A stretch of 64,000 nt of DNA from Symbiodinium natans (GCA_905221605.1 CAJNDS010002213.1:312001-376000); one strand, 5' to 3'; counted from the stretch's first letter, positions 33,331-46,276 are shown. Notes: a model not told the origin generated them from the letters alone. Numbers and translations: made by a program.

Positions 33331-33681
33331 ATCGACCCACATTCCTTTACTTAAGTTACCAAGCTCTTGTGAAGGGACTTGAACGAAGCTGCCGTAATAG
33401 GGTTCTATTTGGAGTTCGTTAGCAAGAGCCCAGATAGGGCTATTTGTGGTGGTTGCAGAAAGAGACGCCCCACATTGAAAACTGAAACGCTAGCACCCCC
33501 AAACACTCAAACCCTGTAACGCCACATTATGCCAAACCCTAAACCATAAACCCGGAACAACCCGCCAAGGTCTTTTTGGGCTAAGGGCTATGATGGCTGA
33601 TGGGTTGTGATTTTGAGGCTTAGGAACTTTTTCCCTCAGAACCCCAAACTCTGAGCCCATGAAGGTTTACAGGGTTGCACC

Positions 33682-33827
33682 CTGAACCTCAAACCCCAAA
33701 CCCCAAACCCCAAACCCCAAACCCCAAACCCCAAACCCTAAACCCTAAACCCTAAACCCTAAACCCTAAACCCTAAACCCTAAACCCTAAACCCTAAACC
33801 CTAAACCCTAAACCCTAAACCCTAAAG
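33682..33827. repeat. CCCCAAA then CCCTAAA array
   Basis: A block of variant CAAACCC(C) units (33682-33735) is followed by about 13 perfect CCCTAAA units. The two variants are segregated, not mixed. Confidence 0.95.
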
Positions 33828-34256
33828 GACCTCACTTCGGAAGGGCTTACGAGTCACTTTTGTCCGAGCTTAGGGCTTGGGATGGGGGAGTCTGTTCAGA
33901 TGTTCGGGGCTCGGAGATTGAGATTGCGGTTTAGGGTTTAGGGTTTAGGGATTTAGGGGTTTAGGGGTTTAGGGGTTTTGGGGTTTAGGGGTTTAGGGGT
34001 TTAGGGGTTTAGGGTTTTAGGATTTCTTTGTTTCTGTACTTCACGGAGTCTAGAATCAGATAAACGGAACGGTCCAGGCGTTTTGAGTGATTGTGGGTCT
34101 AGGAACCTGGGTACGGGATGCGAGTATAGGCCGACGCCCCACTTCCCAAGCCCTAAACCCTAAACCCGAAACCCTAAACCCTAAACCCCAAACCCTAAAC
34201 CCTGAACCCTAAACCCTAAACCCTAAATCCCACATCCTAAACCCTAAATCCCACAC

Positions 34257-34327
34257 CCTTGCAGGGTGGGAGGTGGGCGTGCCCCATCTCGTTGACCTGG
34301 GCCACGGCACAGCCAATGAGGCTTGAC
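34257..34327 (-). CDS. tentative exon: SSLIGCAVAQVNEMGHAHLP
   Basis: A 71-bp frame from TTGGCAG|G to TGCAAGG|GTGTGG. An internal CCCAG|GTC could be an alternative acceptor. Product unknown. Confidence 0.42.
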
Positions 34328-35848
34328 CTGCCAAAGAGTTTAGGTTTCTAGGGTTTAGGGTTTAGGGTTTAGGGGTTAGGCTTCTAGGGTTTAGGGTTTA
34401 GGGCTTAGGGTTTAGGGTTTTGGGCTGTAGGCTTTAGGACCCTAACTCCTGAGTTCTTAAGTTCGTTAGCTTCGCGTTCCGCCCAGGGAGATTGGACCCT
34501 AACCCTAAACCTAACACCCTAGACGTTAAACCCTGAACCTACCTAAGCCCTAGTAGATTAAGAGGTAAGTGCACCGAGTTGGCTGCGACCTTTGGCCACT
34601 GCGCCGGGGAACCCTTACCCAATTCTGGAAGAACTTTGCGCAGCTGTTTTTATGGGTGCAGGGTTGAGGGTTGAGGGTTGAGGGTTTATGGTTGAGGGTT
34701 GAGGGTTGAGTGTTGAGGGTTGAGGGCTTAGGGTTTAAGGTTTAGGGAAAGGCCAGGCTTGAAAGCTGACGATCTCCGACTACACGAAGCCGGTCGAAGA
34801 TCTTACTTGGACTCATACCTATCAAAATGCACACAAGCCTCCGGGTATCCATGTATCCCAAGCCCGCAAGCCCCAGATCTTGCCAGTCACCCGGGAATCC
34901 AGAACTCGGAGGGCTGGAAGTTTGTCAGATCAGACTCCCTAAACCCGAATCAAACCGCAAACCCCAAACCCTAAAACCCTAAAACCCGAGCCCTTTACAA
35001 GTCTTGCCCAGAAGATCTGGAGAAGCTGGGAAGCTCTTCGAAGTCAGGGTCCGTTTTGCAAAAGGCTTTTCTGCCAGTTAGGGTTTGGGGTTTAGGGCTT
35101 AGGGCTTAGGGCTTAGGGTTTAGGGTTTAGGGTTTCGGGCTTAGGGTCCCAGACCCTCTGGCCTGGGGGGTTATAGAGTTTAGGGCACTAGCTCCCTTGA
35201 TCTTCTTGTAGATCCCGTGAGCTACGTCCCTCGAGACTAAGCGACCCCGCCTCGCTTTGCGAGCCTTCTCGCGGGCATCGTCCACACCTGAGCAAAGTGG
35301 AGTTGTTTCAAACCAGGGTTTTTAGGGTTTGGGGTTTAGGGTTTAGGGTTTGGGGTTTGGGGTTTAGGGAGCAATTGGGCCTCAGAATACCCTTCATCAA
35401 CCCTAGAATCAGGGGCTGTGCAAAGGATCTCTGGCATGAAGCCTGCTCAACTCCGGGATGGTTGTTCCTCAAGGTTTAGGGTTTAGGGTTTAGGGTTTAG
35501 GGTGTAGGGTGTAGGGTGTAGGGTTTAGGGTTTAGGGTTTAGGGTTTAGGGTTTAGGGTGTAGGGTTTAGGGTTTAGGGTTTAGGTTTAGGGGCTAATAC
35601 TTCATCAACAGACTCCCTCCCTAAAGCGCTGCAGCCCTAAAAGCCTTAAGGCCTCGAACTAAAGCTCTTGAACCCCCAAGCCCCAAAGCCCCGAAACATC
35701 AAACCCAAAACTCTGAAACCCCCAAACCCAAACTGAAACCCTAAAAACACCTAAAAACACCCTAACACGCCGAGCCCCCAAAACCTCACACCCTTCAAAC
35801 CCTAGAACCTTAAACCCTAAGAGCCAGGACCAGGGCTTTCCAATTCGC

Positions 35849-35883
35849 CTCGCGCGGTCTCCATGAGAACCTCCAACTCACGC
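35849..35883 (-). CDS. tentative exon: RELEVLMETAR
   Basis: A 35-bp frame from CCTGAG|G to CGCGAG|GCGAAT. The neighbouring spacer at 35195-35287 also opens after CTCAG|G and reads VDDAREKARKARRGRLVSRD, a long basic helix. Both could belong to one coiled-coil protein. Confidence 0.4.
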
Positions 35884-36385
35884 CTCAGGTTTTGGGGGTC
35901 TAGGGGTCTAGGGGTCTAGGGGTTTAGGGGTCTAGGGGTCTAGGGGTTTAGGGGCCGAGGGGTTTAGGGGCTTAGCAGTCGTGTTCGGGTTTGAGTTTGG
36001 AGGGTTCTGCGGCCCCGCCACTACGCTAAATTTAGGGACGTTGTTTGTTAAGCGTGTAGAGTTAGGGGTTCAGGGTTCAGGGTTTAGGGTTGGGGGTTGC
36101 AGGGCTGAGTGCTTTCGGCCTGGTGGGGGGTGTTAAGTGGAGCACAGCAAGGCTTGGAGGGAGGAAGCAGCAGCTGGAAGAGTTGAGGGCCTGGAGCATT
36201 GAATAGACCCTAACTCCCTAAACCCCAAGCGCTATCCCTAAACCCGCAACCCTAAACCGAGAGGCCGGAAGCCTCAAATCCACAACACTTTCAAAAGCAC
36301 TGAAGACTATTTGTAAATGAGTATTAGGCCATACCTAGACAGCTCTCAGGGGTTTAGGGCCTTTGAGCTTAGGGCTTCCTAAACC

Positions 36386-36468
36386 ACCTGGGACCCTATT
36401 TACCTCCAGTTCTAAGGGCTAAATAGGGGGTACTTACTACGAAACCATGGGTAAAGAGGGTCCCAGGT
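36386..36468. mobile_element. 83-bp inverted-repeat element (ACCTGGGACCCT TIR)
   Basis: ACCTGGGACCCTATTTACC at the left and GGGTAAAGAGGGTCCCAGGT at the right, with a GGTACTTACTACG core. No copies elsewhere in the window were recognised. Confidence 0.65.
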
Positions 36469-36513
36469 CAACCCTAAACCCTAAACCCTTAAAAGGAGCC
36501 CGGCGGCGCTAAC

Positions 36514-36554
36514 TCCGGCAGACGGGCGCCCAGTCGGATGGCGCTGGCTATCAC
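36514..36554 (-). CDS. tentative exon: VIASAIRLGARLP
   Basis: A 41-bp frame from CCCAAG|G to CCGGA|GTTAGC. Product unknown. Confidence 0.38.
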
Positions 36555-39500
36555 CTTGGGTTCGGGTTCAGCTTTAGGGGCTTTTGGGTTTTCGGGGCAC
36601 AAGAGGCTGTAGGGTTTTTGAGGGTTTAGGGGGTTTAGGTTTTGGGGTTTGGGGGTTTGGGGGTCCGGGGGGGTTCAGTGTTACGAGGTTGAGGATTTAG
36701 GGTGTTTAGGGCTCAGCGTTTATGATTCTGGGGACTGAACGAACCCCAAAAAAGGGTCCATGTCCCATATACCCTAGCAACTTAGTACAAGCTCCTCCCC
36801 ATTTTAGGGCTCACTTGGTTTCAGGGTTAGGAGCTTTTCGGGTTCGGGGTTTAGTTTGGGGCCTTGGCTTCAGGATTTGGGTGCCTCCGCGATACCTGGC
36901 AGTTTGGGGCTTTGGGGGTTCAGGGTCTAGTTTAGGGTTCAGGGTTTAGGGCCTAGGATTTAGGCTTTAGGGTTTAGGGCTTGGGGCTTACCTAGGCTCC
37001 ATGTTGCGGGTTTCTCGTGGTAGGGTTTAGGGTTTCATGATGCTATCTGATAGGCAGGACGGGAAGCAAACCTTACTAAGCGCAAGCTCTTCGTCATCGG
37101 GAACTTAAGTGGCAATTACTTAAGTACTTGGAACCCCCTACGTTGACATATCCCTACGAAGGCTGACGTGAAGACCCTAAACCCTGTAAACCCTAAACCC
37201 TAAACCCTAAACCCTAAACCCTAAACCCTAAACCCTAAACCGTAAGTACTCAGTGAGCCCGCTGGACCTCTGAAGGAAGGCTATCGTTCTGAAGCCCTTC
37301 TGCCAACCGAGCTTCGAACTTAGAGGAAAGCAGAGACTCAATGGAGGAGCCGTCTAGGTCCCGTAATCTTAGGGTTGAGGGTTTAGGGTGTAGGGTTTAG
37401 GGTTTAGGGTTTAGGGTTTGGGGTGTAGGAAAGATTTTAAACCCAGCGGCCCGTGTCTCGCCTTGTAAAAGCCTGGGTCCTTCTTGGGACTTCATCTACC
37501 ACACTCCGGCAGTGCATATTGGAAATTAGTCGGAGCTGGCAGTCATATCCTTCCCAAGAACAACCCTAAACCTAAACCCTAAACCAAGAAAGACATGTGT
37601 AACATGTACATTGTGCATTAAAACCGGGCTGCCTTCTCATCGACGTCTGCGTACTCCGGTCTTTGGACCGCGTCAAGGACCTCTGTTGCAAGCGAAACCT
37701 CAACTAAAGGTCTAAATGCCTTAGATACCCTAAATACAGTACCCTACATACCCCTCAACACGCTTCATACCCCCAAGTACCCCAGCCACCCTGCCCTAGT
37801 ACCCCGAGGGGGCGGGAAGCCCCCTGAACCCCCCCAACATGGCCCTACCTGCAACTTGGTAACCGAGCAACCATACCCTAAACCCTAAACCCTAACCCTA
37901 AACCCTAAACCCTAAATCCTAACCCTGAACCCCGAACCCTGAACCTTGAGCTCTGCACCCTCCTTTTTCCACACCCTCAATAGGCCCCAACTCGTAGACT
38001 GTCGGAACCCTCAGCGCAAGGGAGGGTTGCCTTCCGAGTGGTGCGGCTCCGTTCCGCCTTGGTTCAGACGATTTTTACGTTTTAGGGTTTAGGGGTTCGG
38101 GGGTTTAGGGGTTTGGAGGTTTAGGGGTTCGGGGGTTTAGGGGTTTAGAGAACCTCAACCGGTTTAGGGTTTAGGGGTTCAGGGGTTTGGGGTTTAGGGG
38201 TGTAGGGGTTTAGGGGAGTAGGGGTTTAGGAGCTTAAGGTTTAGGGGTTTAGCGGACTGGGGTCCAGGGGTTCGGGGTTCAGGGTTTCGGGCTTAGGGAA
38301 CCTAAACCGGTTTAGGGGTTTAGAGTTGTGCAGGCTTGAGGATTGCAAGCAGGGCTTTTTCGGCTGCTTTTCAGCTTGCTCTTTCGGCTGTTCTTCAGCT
38401 TGCTCGCGGATTTAGGGTGCGGGTTTAAGGCTAGGCCAAAGCCTACAAGCCCTAAACCCTCCAACTCCAAACCCTCAGAAACCTAAGCTTCCCAGAGCTT
38501 TTGTAAGACCTAAACCCAAGACCCAAACCCTAAAACCCTGAAACCAAGCCCTAAAGCACTGAAATATCAACCTGGCAACTCTGGCCCCTAAACCCTAAAC
38601 CCTAACCCCTAACCCCTAACCCCGAACCCCGAACCCCTAACCCCTAACCCCTAAACCCTAAACCCTAAACCCTAAACCCTAAACCCTAAACCCTAAACCC
38701 TACCCTCTACGGTTTTAAGGGGCTAGAGGAGTGGTGCCAGGTGCGAGTGCAGCTGTGCCGCTGCTTCGGCCGGAAGATCCTCGCAGGCTGCCTTGCCCGG
38801 TTTCAGGTCTTTAGGGTTTATGGTTTGGGGTTTCCAGGGTCTAGGGTCTAGGGTTTAGGGTGTAGGGTGTAGGGTGTAGGGTTTAGGGTTTAGGGTTTAG
38901 GGTTTAGGGTTTAGGGTTTAGGGTGGTTTGGGACTCCGGCTTGGGCGACTAGACCCACAAGTCAACCTAAACCTTAAACCCACAGCCAGTATGGCGACAG
39001 CACGTGAGGAATCTGAAAGGAACAGCGCTACCGAACGTCGCGAAGAACAGAAAATCTTGCACCTTCCCCGAAAGGGTTCCCGGCTTAGGGTTTAAACCCT
39101 AAACCCTAAACCCTAAACCCTAAACCAGGGTTCTGGGCAGTTGGCAGTTTTAGGCGGGACTAAGACAGATAAAAAGAGCCGACAAAAAGCTAGCGAGGCA
39201 ACTTGGGGATTCGAAGGTTGCAAGAAAACCCTAAACCCTAAACCCTAAACCCTAAACCCTAAACCCTAAACCCTAAACCCTAAACCCTAAACCCTAAGCC
39301 TTAGGTTCAAAGTCTTCACTCCCAATCCTCCTGGCTGTCCAGTATCCTCCGGGAACTAAAGGTTAACCTCATTGGGACTCTATAGGGAAGACGGGAATAT
39401 GGGAATACAAGAGCCACAAAAAAGATCGAAGGTTACCTACTCTGGCACTAAGTTCATGGTTCATGAGGGGCTCCATGAAGACCTTGTTCGTTGGTGCGAC

Positions 39501-39644
39501 TCCAAAAATGCGGCCGCAATGAAAACATAGGTTTCAAGAATGACTTTTGGTAAACAACTGGGCCGGTATTAGCCCCAAACCCTAAACCCTAAACCCTAAG
39601 CCCTAAACCCTAAACCCCAACAGTTCAACAAAGTCCAGGCGGGC

Positions 39645-39695
39645 CTTCAACAGCAAGCCAATGATGTGGTGCTCGCGCCGGGCTAACACCGGATC
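39645..39695 (-). CDS. tentative exon: DPVLARREHHIIGLLLK
   Basis: A 51-bp phase-0 frame from GCCGCAG|G to TTGAAG|GCCCGC (GC donor). The open frame continues as ARLDFVEL if the GC donor is not used. Product unknown. Confidence 0.48.
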
Positions 39696-39753
39696 CTGCG
39701 GCCAACCGGGCGAAAAAAAAACAACATCCTACCTAGAGTACCCTGTATACCTT

Positions 39754-39856
39754 GGGATGCTCCCCCTTCTACTGACAGTCCTTCATAGACATTATCGTAC
39801 CCGCCCCCCGCTTATAATCCCAATTGAGGGCTGTTAGTACAAGGGGGAACAGCCCC
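39754..39856. mobile_element. MITE family A copy
   Basis: Left end GGGATGCTCCCCCTTCTACT then GACAGTCCTTCATAG. Right end GGGCTGTTAGTACAAGGGGG then AACAGCCCC. Confidence 0.75.
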
Positions 39857-40493
39857 ATATACCCTTCAAATTTGGACATACAGGGGCAGTTCTCGAAAAT
39901 AGGGTCCTTGTGGGTTTTCAAGGGAGGGCCCACTCTGGCCCCTCGCCTAGGTAGGGCCCCAGAAACTTCCGGGTGGCCTGTAGTGCCCCTCAAGGAGTCC
40001 TCACGCCCGACGTCCGACTCGCCGCCGTCTTGCTCCTGCCAAATCTTCGGGTTTAGGCTTTCGGGTTTAGGGTTCAGGGGTTTAAGGAAATCCCCCAAAA
40101 GCCCAAACACCCTGACCCGCAAAGCTCACGGCTTTCGATAACCCCATGAACAAGGGTCATATTGCCAACAACTGTCAAGAGTCTGCAGTTCCCTTGTTGA
40201 AGCGTATGTAGGTAGGTCTAGGCAAGCCCCTAGAAAACCTTAAGCCCCCTTCTCAACGTATGTGATCGGGTCTCCAAAGTACAGTCACTGTGGGACCTTG
40301 GTATGGGTTACCGCAAGTGGGGCTTTCTACTGATGTAAATACGGGGAGTCATCCAAAAGGATCGCACCTCATCAGCCTGACCTTTGCGCCCAATTCGGGG
40401 CTCAGTTGAGGCTAATTTTGGGGTAGGGGGAAGGGTGGGGCCTAACCTCAACCCTAAACCCTAAACCCTAAACCCCCAATTCCACAACATCAC

Positions 40494-40554
40494 CATCAGC
40501 GAGCTCCTGGTCGTCCCCCGCACGGGCAAGACTTAGCTTTCGAAGCTTTGGTGC
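40494..40554 (-). CDS. tentative exon: APKLRKLSLARAGDDQELAD
   Basis: A 61-bp frame from GGCGAG|G to GATG|GTGATG. The spacer lies between a CCCTAAA array and TTTAGGG DNA. Product unknown. Confidence 0.48.
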
Positions 40555-41177
40555 CTCGCCAAGAGAACAGCCGGTGGGGTTTAGTGTGCCGTGACAGGGT
40601 TTAGGGTTTAGGGTTCAGGGTTTAGGGTTTAGGGCTTAGGGCTTAGGGCTTAGGGTTTAGGGTTTAGGGTTTAGGCTTAGGGTTTAGGGTTTAGGGTTTA
40701 GGGTTTAGGGTTTAGGGCTTAGGGTTTAGGGCTTAGGGTTTAGGGGTACCCTGAGAACCAAACATGAACCCTGAACTTGCATGCATATACCCAATACTAC
40801 GATAATCCCTCGTGGGGTATGCAATATGTGGAGCACAAACCCTTCTAGGGTTTATCGTGTCTCCAAGGTACTTGGAGGGTAGTTATAGGTAGTGAGTATT
40901 CCGGGATTATTGCGGCTCAGGGAACTTCCACACCCCTTGACAAGGAATTGGACTTGCTTGGTTACGATAAACATAAATGCCGCCTGCCCTGGGTGTGTTG
41001 GGGGAGGGCACACACACTTGCAACCACCGCGGCGCCTGCGATGTAACATGTCCATGATGAAAATCCTGCCTAAAACCCTAAACCTTGAACTGCCCTAAAA
41101 ACTAAACCCTAAACCCTAAACCCTAAGCCCGCCAAGTTGACAAACTATCAGTGTGACTATCGATGAAGCCCACGTGC

Positions 41178-41213
41178 CTCAGAAGCCGCAGCCGGGCTGC
41201 CCACGGCAGGGAC
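41178..41213 (-). CDS. tentative exon: SLPWAARLRLL
   Basis: A 36-bp frame from AGCACAG|G to CTGAG|GCACGT (GC donor). If the GC site is skipped the frame continues RHVGFIDS. Product unknown. Confidence 0.42.
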
Positions 41214-42632
41214 CTGTGCTGTCAGTGGGGGGGTGGGGGTTTAGGGTTTAGGGTTTGGGGTTTAGGGTTTGGGGTTTAGGGTTCAGGGTTCAGGGTTTAG
41301 GGCTTGGGGTTTAGGATTGAGGGTTTAGGGTTTAGGGTTAAGGGGTTTAGGGTGGGTTCAGGGTGGGCAGGGTTTAGGGTTTCGGGTTTAGGGTTCAGGG
41401 CATTTGAGGTGCCCTTCTGGAGGGAATGTTTCTGCATTGGGGTGTGCAAGGGGTACCGTAATTGTGGTCATGTAGAACCGAAGCTAAACCCTAAACCCAA
41501 AATCCTAAACCCTAAGCCCTTTAACGCCAGATAGGGTGCGCATGGACCACAAACGATTTTAGGGTTCATTTAGCCCCCAAGGTTGGGTTTATCACTTGGC
41601 GTTCGGGTCTATGGTGTAGGGTCTGGAACCCTGAACCCTAAACCCTAAGCCCCAACCCCGGTAGAGTTTAAAAAAGGCGCAGGATGTTAAGGGCTTCGGA
41701 TGGTGTGGGGTTGAGGGTTTGTAGGGTGTAGGGTGTAAGGCTTCGGAAGCGGTTTGACGGCTTGTAACGTTTGAGACTTATAGCGTCAAGGTTCAGTCTT
41801 TATAGGGTGCATGATTTATGACATGGGTTTGATTTATACGTCTGGTGGCAGGTTTTTATCGGGTTTCGCCTGTAGGGTTGATAGGGGGAAGCCCTGGCAG
41901 GGACTTAAACCCTAAACCCTAAACCCTACACCCTACACCCTAAACCCTAAACCCTAAACCCTAAACCCTATATCCCTATAACCCTATAAACCCTAAACCC
42001 TATAAACCCCTAAAGCCGAAGCCTGGGGTCTAAAACAGCGAAGCGACTCGCGGACCACCTGTGATCGGATCCTCGACCAAGGGCCTGTCACAGGGAGTAA
42101 CTAAACCGGGCCCCAAAGGGTTTAGGGTTTAGGGTTTAGGGTTTAGGGTTTACCTTTATAACCCGTACATCATATAGTCCTTAAAGATACCCACGTCCTC
42201 CGTTCCTCCCTTGAGAGATCTATTTACCGTACCTCAAACCCTACTTGGAAGTACCCATGAGACCTCCAAGTAGAAGCCCTTCTGGGATGCTGAGGGGTGT
42301 AGGGTGGAGGGTTTTAGGGGTTCATTTGTCCGGGTTTCAGGGCTTTAGGGTTTTAAGTTCTTAAGGCTCACGGTTGCGGATTTTTGGGGACTGTGGTTTC
42401 GGATTTTGGGGTTTAGAGTTTTACGGTCTTTCGGGCTTTGTAAGGTTGAGAGCCTGCGGGTTCTAGGGTTTGGGGGTCTGCTCACACACTCCGGCAACCC
42501 TTCAGAAGCCACCCAACCTACCCCCTCAACCCTGAACCCTCATATGAGGCCCCGGCCAAAGCCTGGGTGCCGTCCACTCACCAAGGAACATGTCCTTCTC
42601 GAACCTGGGTAGCCCAGGAACCAGGTTCACGA

Positions 42633-42741
42633 GACCCAGGAGTAACTTAGGAACAAAAAGGGTGGACCTGCTTGGTTTTAAGGGGACTTCGAAGGGAACC
42701 AGAACCCTAAAAAAGGGAATAAGGGCTTACTCTGGGTCCTG
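42633..42741. mobile_element. MITE family B copy adjoining family C
   Basis: GACCCAGGAGTAACTTAGGA at the left and GGGCTTACTCTGGGTCCT at the right. A family C element begins 4-5 bp later. Confidence 0.8.
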
Positions 42742-42745
42742 GCTA

Positions 42746-42902
42746 AAATAAGGGCAGCCCTTTTTGGGGTTGGTCACTTTATAAGGGAACCTAGAACAAA
42801 CAAGGGCGCAAGGGGAACCCCTCTCTGGTCTCTGGGGTGGGTCACTTTGTTATACGAAACCTAGAACCAACAAGGGCGGAAGGGTACCACTGGGCCACCC
42901 AA
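42746..42902. mobile_element. two MITE family C copies in tandem
   Basis: Cores GGGGTTGGTCACTTTATAAG and GGGTGGGTCACTTTGTTATA, each followed by ACCTAGAACAAACAAGGGCG-like sequence. The right end is GTACCACTGGGCCACCCAAG. Confidence 0.72.
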
Positions 42903-43351
42903 GAGACCTGTGGCTGCTTTGATTGGCTTCAACTAGGCCAGTGCATCCGCGCGTTTGGTGAGTCGTGACGAGGGAGCTCCTGAGGGGACCTCCGAACCTG
43001 CAGTGACTTGCGCAAAGGACTCGCTATCAGGTTCACTGCCGTGGTTCCTCTTAGTCAGCCAAAAAGAGTTCCACAACCGACCCCAGTAACTCGCGGCCTT
43101 TCCTCGTACTCTCTTGGGTTGAAGGTCGAGGGGTTACATAGGGTTATTCGTACGTAGCCATTAGGGGCTTCAGGGTCTTTGTTTGACCGTGACTAAGCCT
43201 GCTCGCGACCTTGAGGCTACTCCCCTAGAGCCCTCGGGTTTAGGGTTTAGGTTACAAGTGTAGCGATGGCAGTACCAAGGTCTCCGCTGAAAAGGAACGC
43301 TCTTCAGATTCACTAGAGAAACTGCGAGTGCTTAACGACCATGCCTAGAAC

Positions 43352-43432
43352 CTCTGCTGTACTGAGCCTGCGGCTGGCGAACTGCCAAAATCGCCGAAGG
43401 CTTTCTGCCTCGGGCTGTCGCGATATGAACTC
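43352..43432 (-). CDS. tentative exon: EFISRQPEAESLRRFWQFAS
   Basis: An 81-bp phase-0 frame from TCGCAAG|G to GCAGAG|GTTCTA, containing EFISRQPEAESLRRFWQFAS and RRLSTAE. The surrounding 42.9-43.6 kb lacks long telomere arrays. Product unknown. Confidence 0.48.
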
Positions 43433-45150
43433 CTTGCGACTCGGCGACTCGTGCGAAACCCCAAGTACCCTCTGGCCCAAGAGCAGACTGCACACTGCAC
43501 AACGACTTCAGATGGTACGAACCAAAACATGAGCCCTCCAAACCCGCCTTGAACCCTAAATCTCTCCACCCCCCCGGCAAACCCCCAAACCCGAAAACCG
43601 AAACCTTAAACCCTCAACCCTATCACCTGTGGGATTGCTGAGCCAGAGGGTAAGTTCCAGTAATCCACCCCACAGTTCGCCACCCCTCTGGGCAGCTGAC
43701 CCAGAGTACGAGCAGCGCGTCCCAACTTGCCTTTGAGGCGGGCTAGGGGGGGGGGGGGGGGTTTAGGGTTTAGGGTTTAGTTAGGGTTTAGGGTTTGGGG
43801 TTTGGGGTTAGGGTTTAGGGTTTTGGGGTTCGGGCTTCGCTTTACAAAAGTTTAGGGTTTAGGGTGGGGGGGGGGGGGGGGGGGGGGGGGGGGAGCTAAA
43901 GCCAGAAGCCTGAACCCTCATGTCGGCTTCTTGTTAAGGCACTTCGACTGAATTTGAGCTACCAAGATAGGGTTGTAACTTGCTGGGAATTAAGGAATGA
44001 GCTACACTATATCCCCCCATATCTACCCTTTAAGGAATTGTGTAGGGTACCTGATTCCCCAATTCCCTACCAAGAACCAGGAAAATAACGGTACTGCATA
44101 TGGCATATGGAACTCCCCCTACTCTGGTAACTGCTAGTAGAAGTATCTGCTTCATGATCACATGTCTTCCAACCCAGTGAACCCAGCAAGCAACCTCCCG
44201 ACATCCAACCCACCCTTGCCAACTTCGTCCAGCGGCCGTTTCCGGAGAACCAGACGTGGGCACAAGGCCTGGCAGAACACCGGGTTTGGGGCTTTTGGGT
44301 TTAGGGTTTAGGGTCGGCTTTTTCTAGAGCCATGCGCGTCTCAGTGCTGCGTGCTGGCGCCTGGCTGCTCGATATGGCAATCAAAGCAATTGCTCGGCGT
44401 AATACCGCTCAACTAAACCAATGCAATCGTCTGAAGCACCTGCACCCCTAAACCCTAAACCCTAAACCCTAAACCCTAAACCCTAAACATCCCAAAACCC
44501 AATACTCGGGGCATTCCTTTTAGGACTCTAGGGTTTATAGGGACTCGAATGACTCTAATGCCAGCAGGAATGGCCATGCTAGCTCCATGTAGCCCGTCTT
44601 CTTCCGCCGCTGGTAAGACCTCCGTTGCGCAGCAGTTGCCTAAACCCTAAACCCTAGAGCCTCGCTTTTGCTGGAACTCGAGTGTTAGGGCGAGAGGGTG
44701 TTGCTGCAAGCCCCTGAAGGAACGGACGATCTTGGACACCCCCCCCCCCCTGTCCAAATTTCGAACAACTAAACCCTAAACCCTAAACCCAAATCCTAAA
44801 TCCACAAGGCTTGGGGCTTGCATGCTTTCATGTTTCCATGTATTCTGATTTCAGGGTAGGGTTGCGCGGTTCAGGGCTGTAGAGTGTAGAGCTTCGGGTT
44901 TCACGGGTGGAGGGGGGGGAGGGGGGAAGGGGAGGGTAATTGGGGCCGAAAGAACGGCTAGCACCTCTTCAAGCTCTGGGAACTGAGACTGAGGGAATCG
45001 AAACCCTAAACCCTAAACACGGGCGCATCAAGGCTTTCGGGTACCAACCCTAAACCCCAAACCCTACACACTAACCCGAAACCCTACCCTAAACTTAAAC
45101 CCTCAACCCTAAACCCGGGGAGCATGTTCAAGCTGGCGACTGTCTGGTAC

Positions 45151-45182
45151 CGAAGGTTTGCTCGCAGTAGAGACCGCCGGGC
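45151..45182 (-). CDS. tentative exon: ARRSLLRANL
   Basis: A frame from GTTGAG|G to CTTCG|GTACCA. The open frame extends upstream (EFVEARRSLL) and downstream (RYQTVASLNML) if other sites are used. Product unknown. Confidence 0.4.
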
Positions 45183-46046
45183 CTCAACAAACTCGGGGGA
45201 CTAGAAACTGGGGTTCAGGGACCAGGGTTTAGAGTGCCCCTAGACCCTACACCTTGAATCCGTCCTGAACCTAAACTCCTGAACCCTCAGACCTTGTAAT
45301 GCGTCAGATATCTGAGGCAACCTTCTGAAATTGACATAACTGAGAGCTCAACTTTCACAGCTATCCAAAATGTCAACTACAAGCCTAGGGTTTAGGGTTT
45401 AATCAGGGTTTAGGGTTTAAGGTATAGGCAGGGGAAGGCCTGCGGTATGAGAATGACGAATCCACGCAGCTAGGGGCCCATTCGAGGTGTGCAAGGTAAG
45501 GGATTCCAAGATATTGAATAACTATTCCTTGGAATTTGAGTATAAACTAAATCACAATTCCTTTGGAGACTATAGATTTAGGGCTTCGGGCGTACAATGC
45601 TTAACTGACTTGGGGTATGTTTCGGGGTCTTGGGGTTAAGGTTTTGACAATCCTGCAGCTCACGTAAGGTTCCCACTGTGAAATTTGTCTTACAGACTTG
45701 TCTTGGTGGAAACCTCGTCCAAACAAGTCTGTTCTGCGCATCCCCCCCCCTAAACCCTAAACCCTCAACCCTAAACCCTAAACCCTAAACCCTAAACCCT
45801 AAACCCTAAACAAGATCGTCAAACACGATAAATCCACCAGTGCCCCTGGCTACGGGTTGGACTCGGGAACCTCAGAGACTGGCAAGAGCAACAACAATAG
45901 TAATACCAATTCTACTACTAAGAAGAGCAATGATAATCCTAACAATACAAAACAATAATCCTGACAAGAAGAACCATGATCATAACAATAGCAATAGCAA
46001 TAAAACTATGCTCCCCATGAGAACCTTAATTAAAAATAACCATGAT

Positions 46047-46110
46047 TTTTTTAAATATCCTCTTGGGTTTTAGATTAACAAAAAACTAAATCCCAATGGG
46101 GATATCATAA
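46047..46110. mobile_element. AT-rich hairpin element family E, copy 1
   Basis: ATATCCTCTTGGGTTTTA, then AACAAAAAACTAA, then ATCCCAATGGGGATAT. Imperfect arms. Confidence 0.65.
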
Positions 46111-46131
46111 TATAGAAAACATCAGCCCCCT

Positions 46132-46276
46132 CAGCTTGCGGCACTGGCTCGAGTTCATCCCCGCGGAACCAGTCTTGTGGGCACACGACTTCGCCATTGA
46201 GCTGGCGGGGGCATTCTTCGATGTTCTGGGCCCTTCACTGCGACACCCTTACATGCCCCTTACAGACCCCTTAGGG
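46132..46276 (+). CDS. unidentified plus-strand open segment: WLEFIPAEPVLWAHDFAIEL
   Basis: An open plus-strand segment after CCCCTCAG reading WLEFIPAEPVLWAHDFAIEL, then AGAFFDVLGPSLRHPYMPL. It ends where GTTTAGGG begins, a potential GT donor. It is the best plus-strand candidate in the window and lies between two copies of a small AT-rich inverted-repeat element (46047-46110 and 46648-46700). That placement suggests carriage or duplication with the elements. Product not recognised. Confidence 0.4.

Noticed and set aside
44320-44450. Possible tRNA or small plus-strand protein (MRVSVLRAGAWLLDMAIKAI)
   Set aside because: No cloverleaf could be drawn, and the 39-codon frame has no splice or homology support; left unannotated.
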